A DNA stretch of 6,674 nucleotides from Bacteroidales bacterium (GTDB taxonomy: Bacteria; Bacteroidota; Bacteroidia; Bacteroidales; DTU049): contig JAHDSP010000328.1 in the NCBI GenBank assembly GCA_018432645.1, positions 1 to 6,674 on the forward strand, read 5' to 3'. This document shows positions 6,593 to 6,674 of this stretch, one piece after another. The notes beneath the pieces were generated by a model, which saw only the letters and a list, made by a program, of their open reading frames with translations, did not search any database and was not told where the DNA came from. Made by a program: the position numbers and the translations under genes. Position 1 is the stretch's first letter, and each line of letters begins with the position of its first letter.

Positions 6593-6674
6593 AATTTAAT
6601 CTTTTTATTTTAACTTATATTTTTTTAACTATCTCATTATTTTCTCAAAATGATACTATTAATCAAAAAGATAA
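6589..6674 (+). CDS. Start of a secreted protein, cut by the window edge
   Basis: An ATG at 6589-6591 overlaps the gmhB-like stop (ATGA) and opens a frame that runs uninterrupted to the right edge (28 codons plus two bases). The translation begins MKFNLFILTYIFLTISLFSQ and continues NDTINQKD. This is a textbook Bacteroidota signal peptide: one Lys, a hydrophobic core at 4-18, and a likely cleavage site around FSQ at 18-20. No lipobox Cys is seen. The 4-bp overlap indicates translational coupling to the phosphatase gene. The function cannot be inferred from the fragment. Confidence 0.7.
   Translation, partial: MKFNLFILTYIFLTISLFSQNDTINQKD

Overview
The window is an AT-rich chromosomal segment, roughly 25-30% G+C by eye. 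It most likely comes from a member of the Bacteroidota. Four things suggest this: lumazine synthase carries the GETRHF form of its active-site motif; a one-helix tetratricopeptide (TPR) protein sits directly upstream of ribH; secreted proteins have short signal peptides ending in A-Q or S-Q; and Shine-Dalgarno sequences are largely absent while TAnnTTTG-type -7 promoter boxes precede several genes. The genus cannot be determined from this window. No recoded stops or frameshifts were seen.

Layout. At the left edge (1-279, minus strand) lies the N-terminal part of a zinc-ribbon transposase, probably IS1595-like and cut by the window boundary. Its upstream region runs to about 384. From 385 to 5722 there is a compact run of six minus-strand genes. 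In transcription order they are: a membrane-anchored TPR protein, ribH (lumazine synthase), fmt (methionyl-tRNA formyltransferase), a 528-residue secreted protein of unknown function, a tandem universal stress protein, and pssA (phosphatidylserine synthase). Gaps are 9, 4, 30, 22 and 14 bp, so most or all could be co-transcribed. A candidate internal promoter at the end of fmt may give the last three genes a second start. A 273-bp AT-rich divergent intergenic region (5723-5995) holds a candidate promoter for each direction and a perfect 11-bp inverted repeat. On the plus strand, a GmhB-type HAD phosphatase (5996-6592) overlaps by 4 bp the start of a further secreted protein that is cut by the right edge.

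How the genes fit together. These are mostly housekeeping functions: riboflavin synthesis (ribH), initiator-tRNA formylation (fmt), phospholipid head-group synthesis (pssA), stress response (UspA-like), and probably LPS or S-layer heptose synthesis (gmhB). They share transcription units more than a pathway. I found no CRISPR array, tRNA, rRNA, phage, toxin-antitoxin or obvious defence system, and nothing that convincingly looks like an undescribed system. The points most worth a second look are the uncharacterised secreted protein, the reduced zinc site in the GmhB-like enzyme, the internal promoter, and the intergenic inverted repeat.
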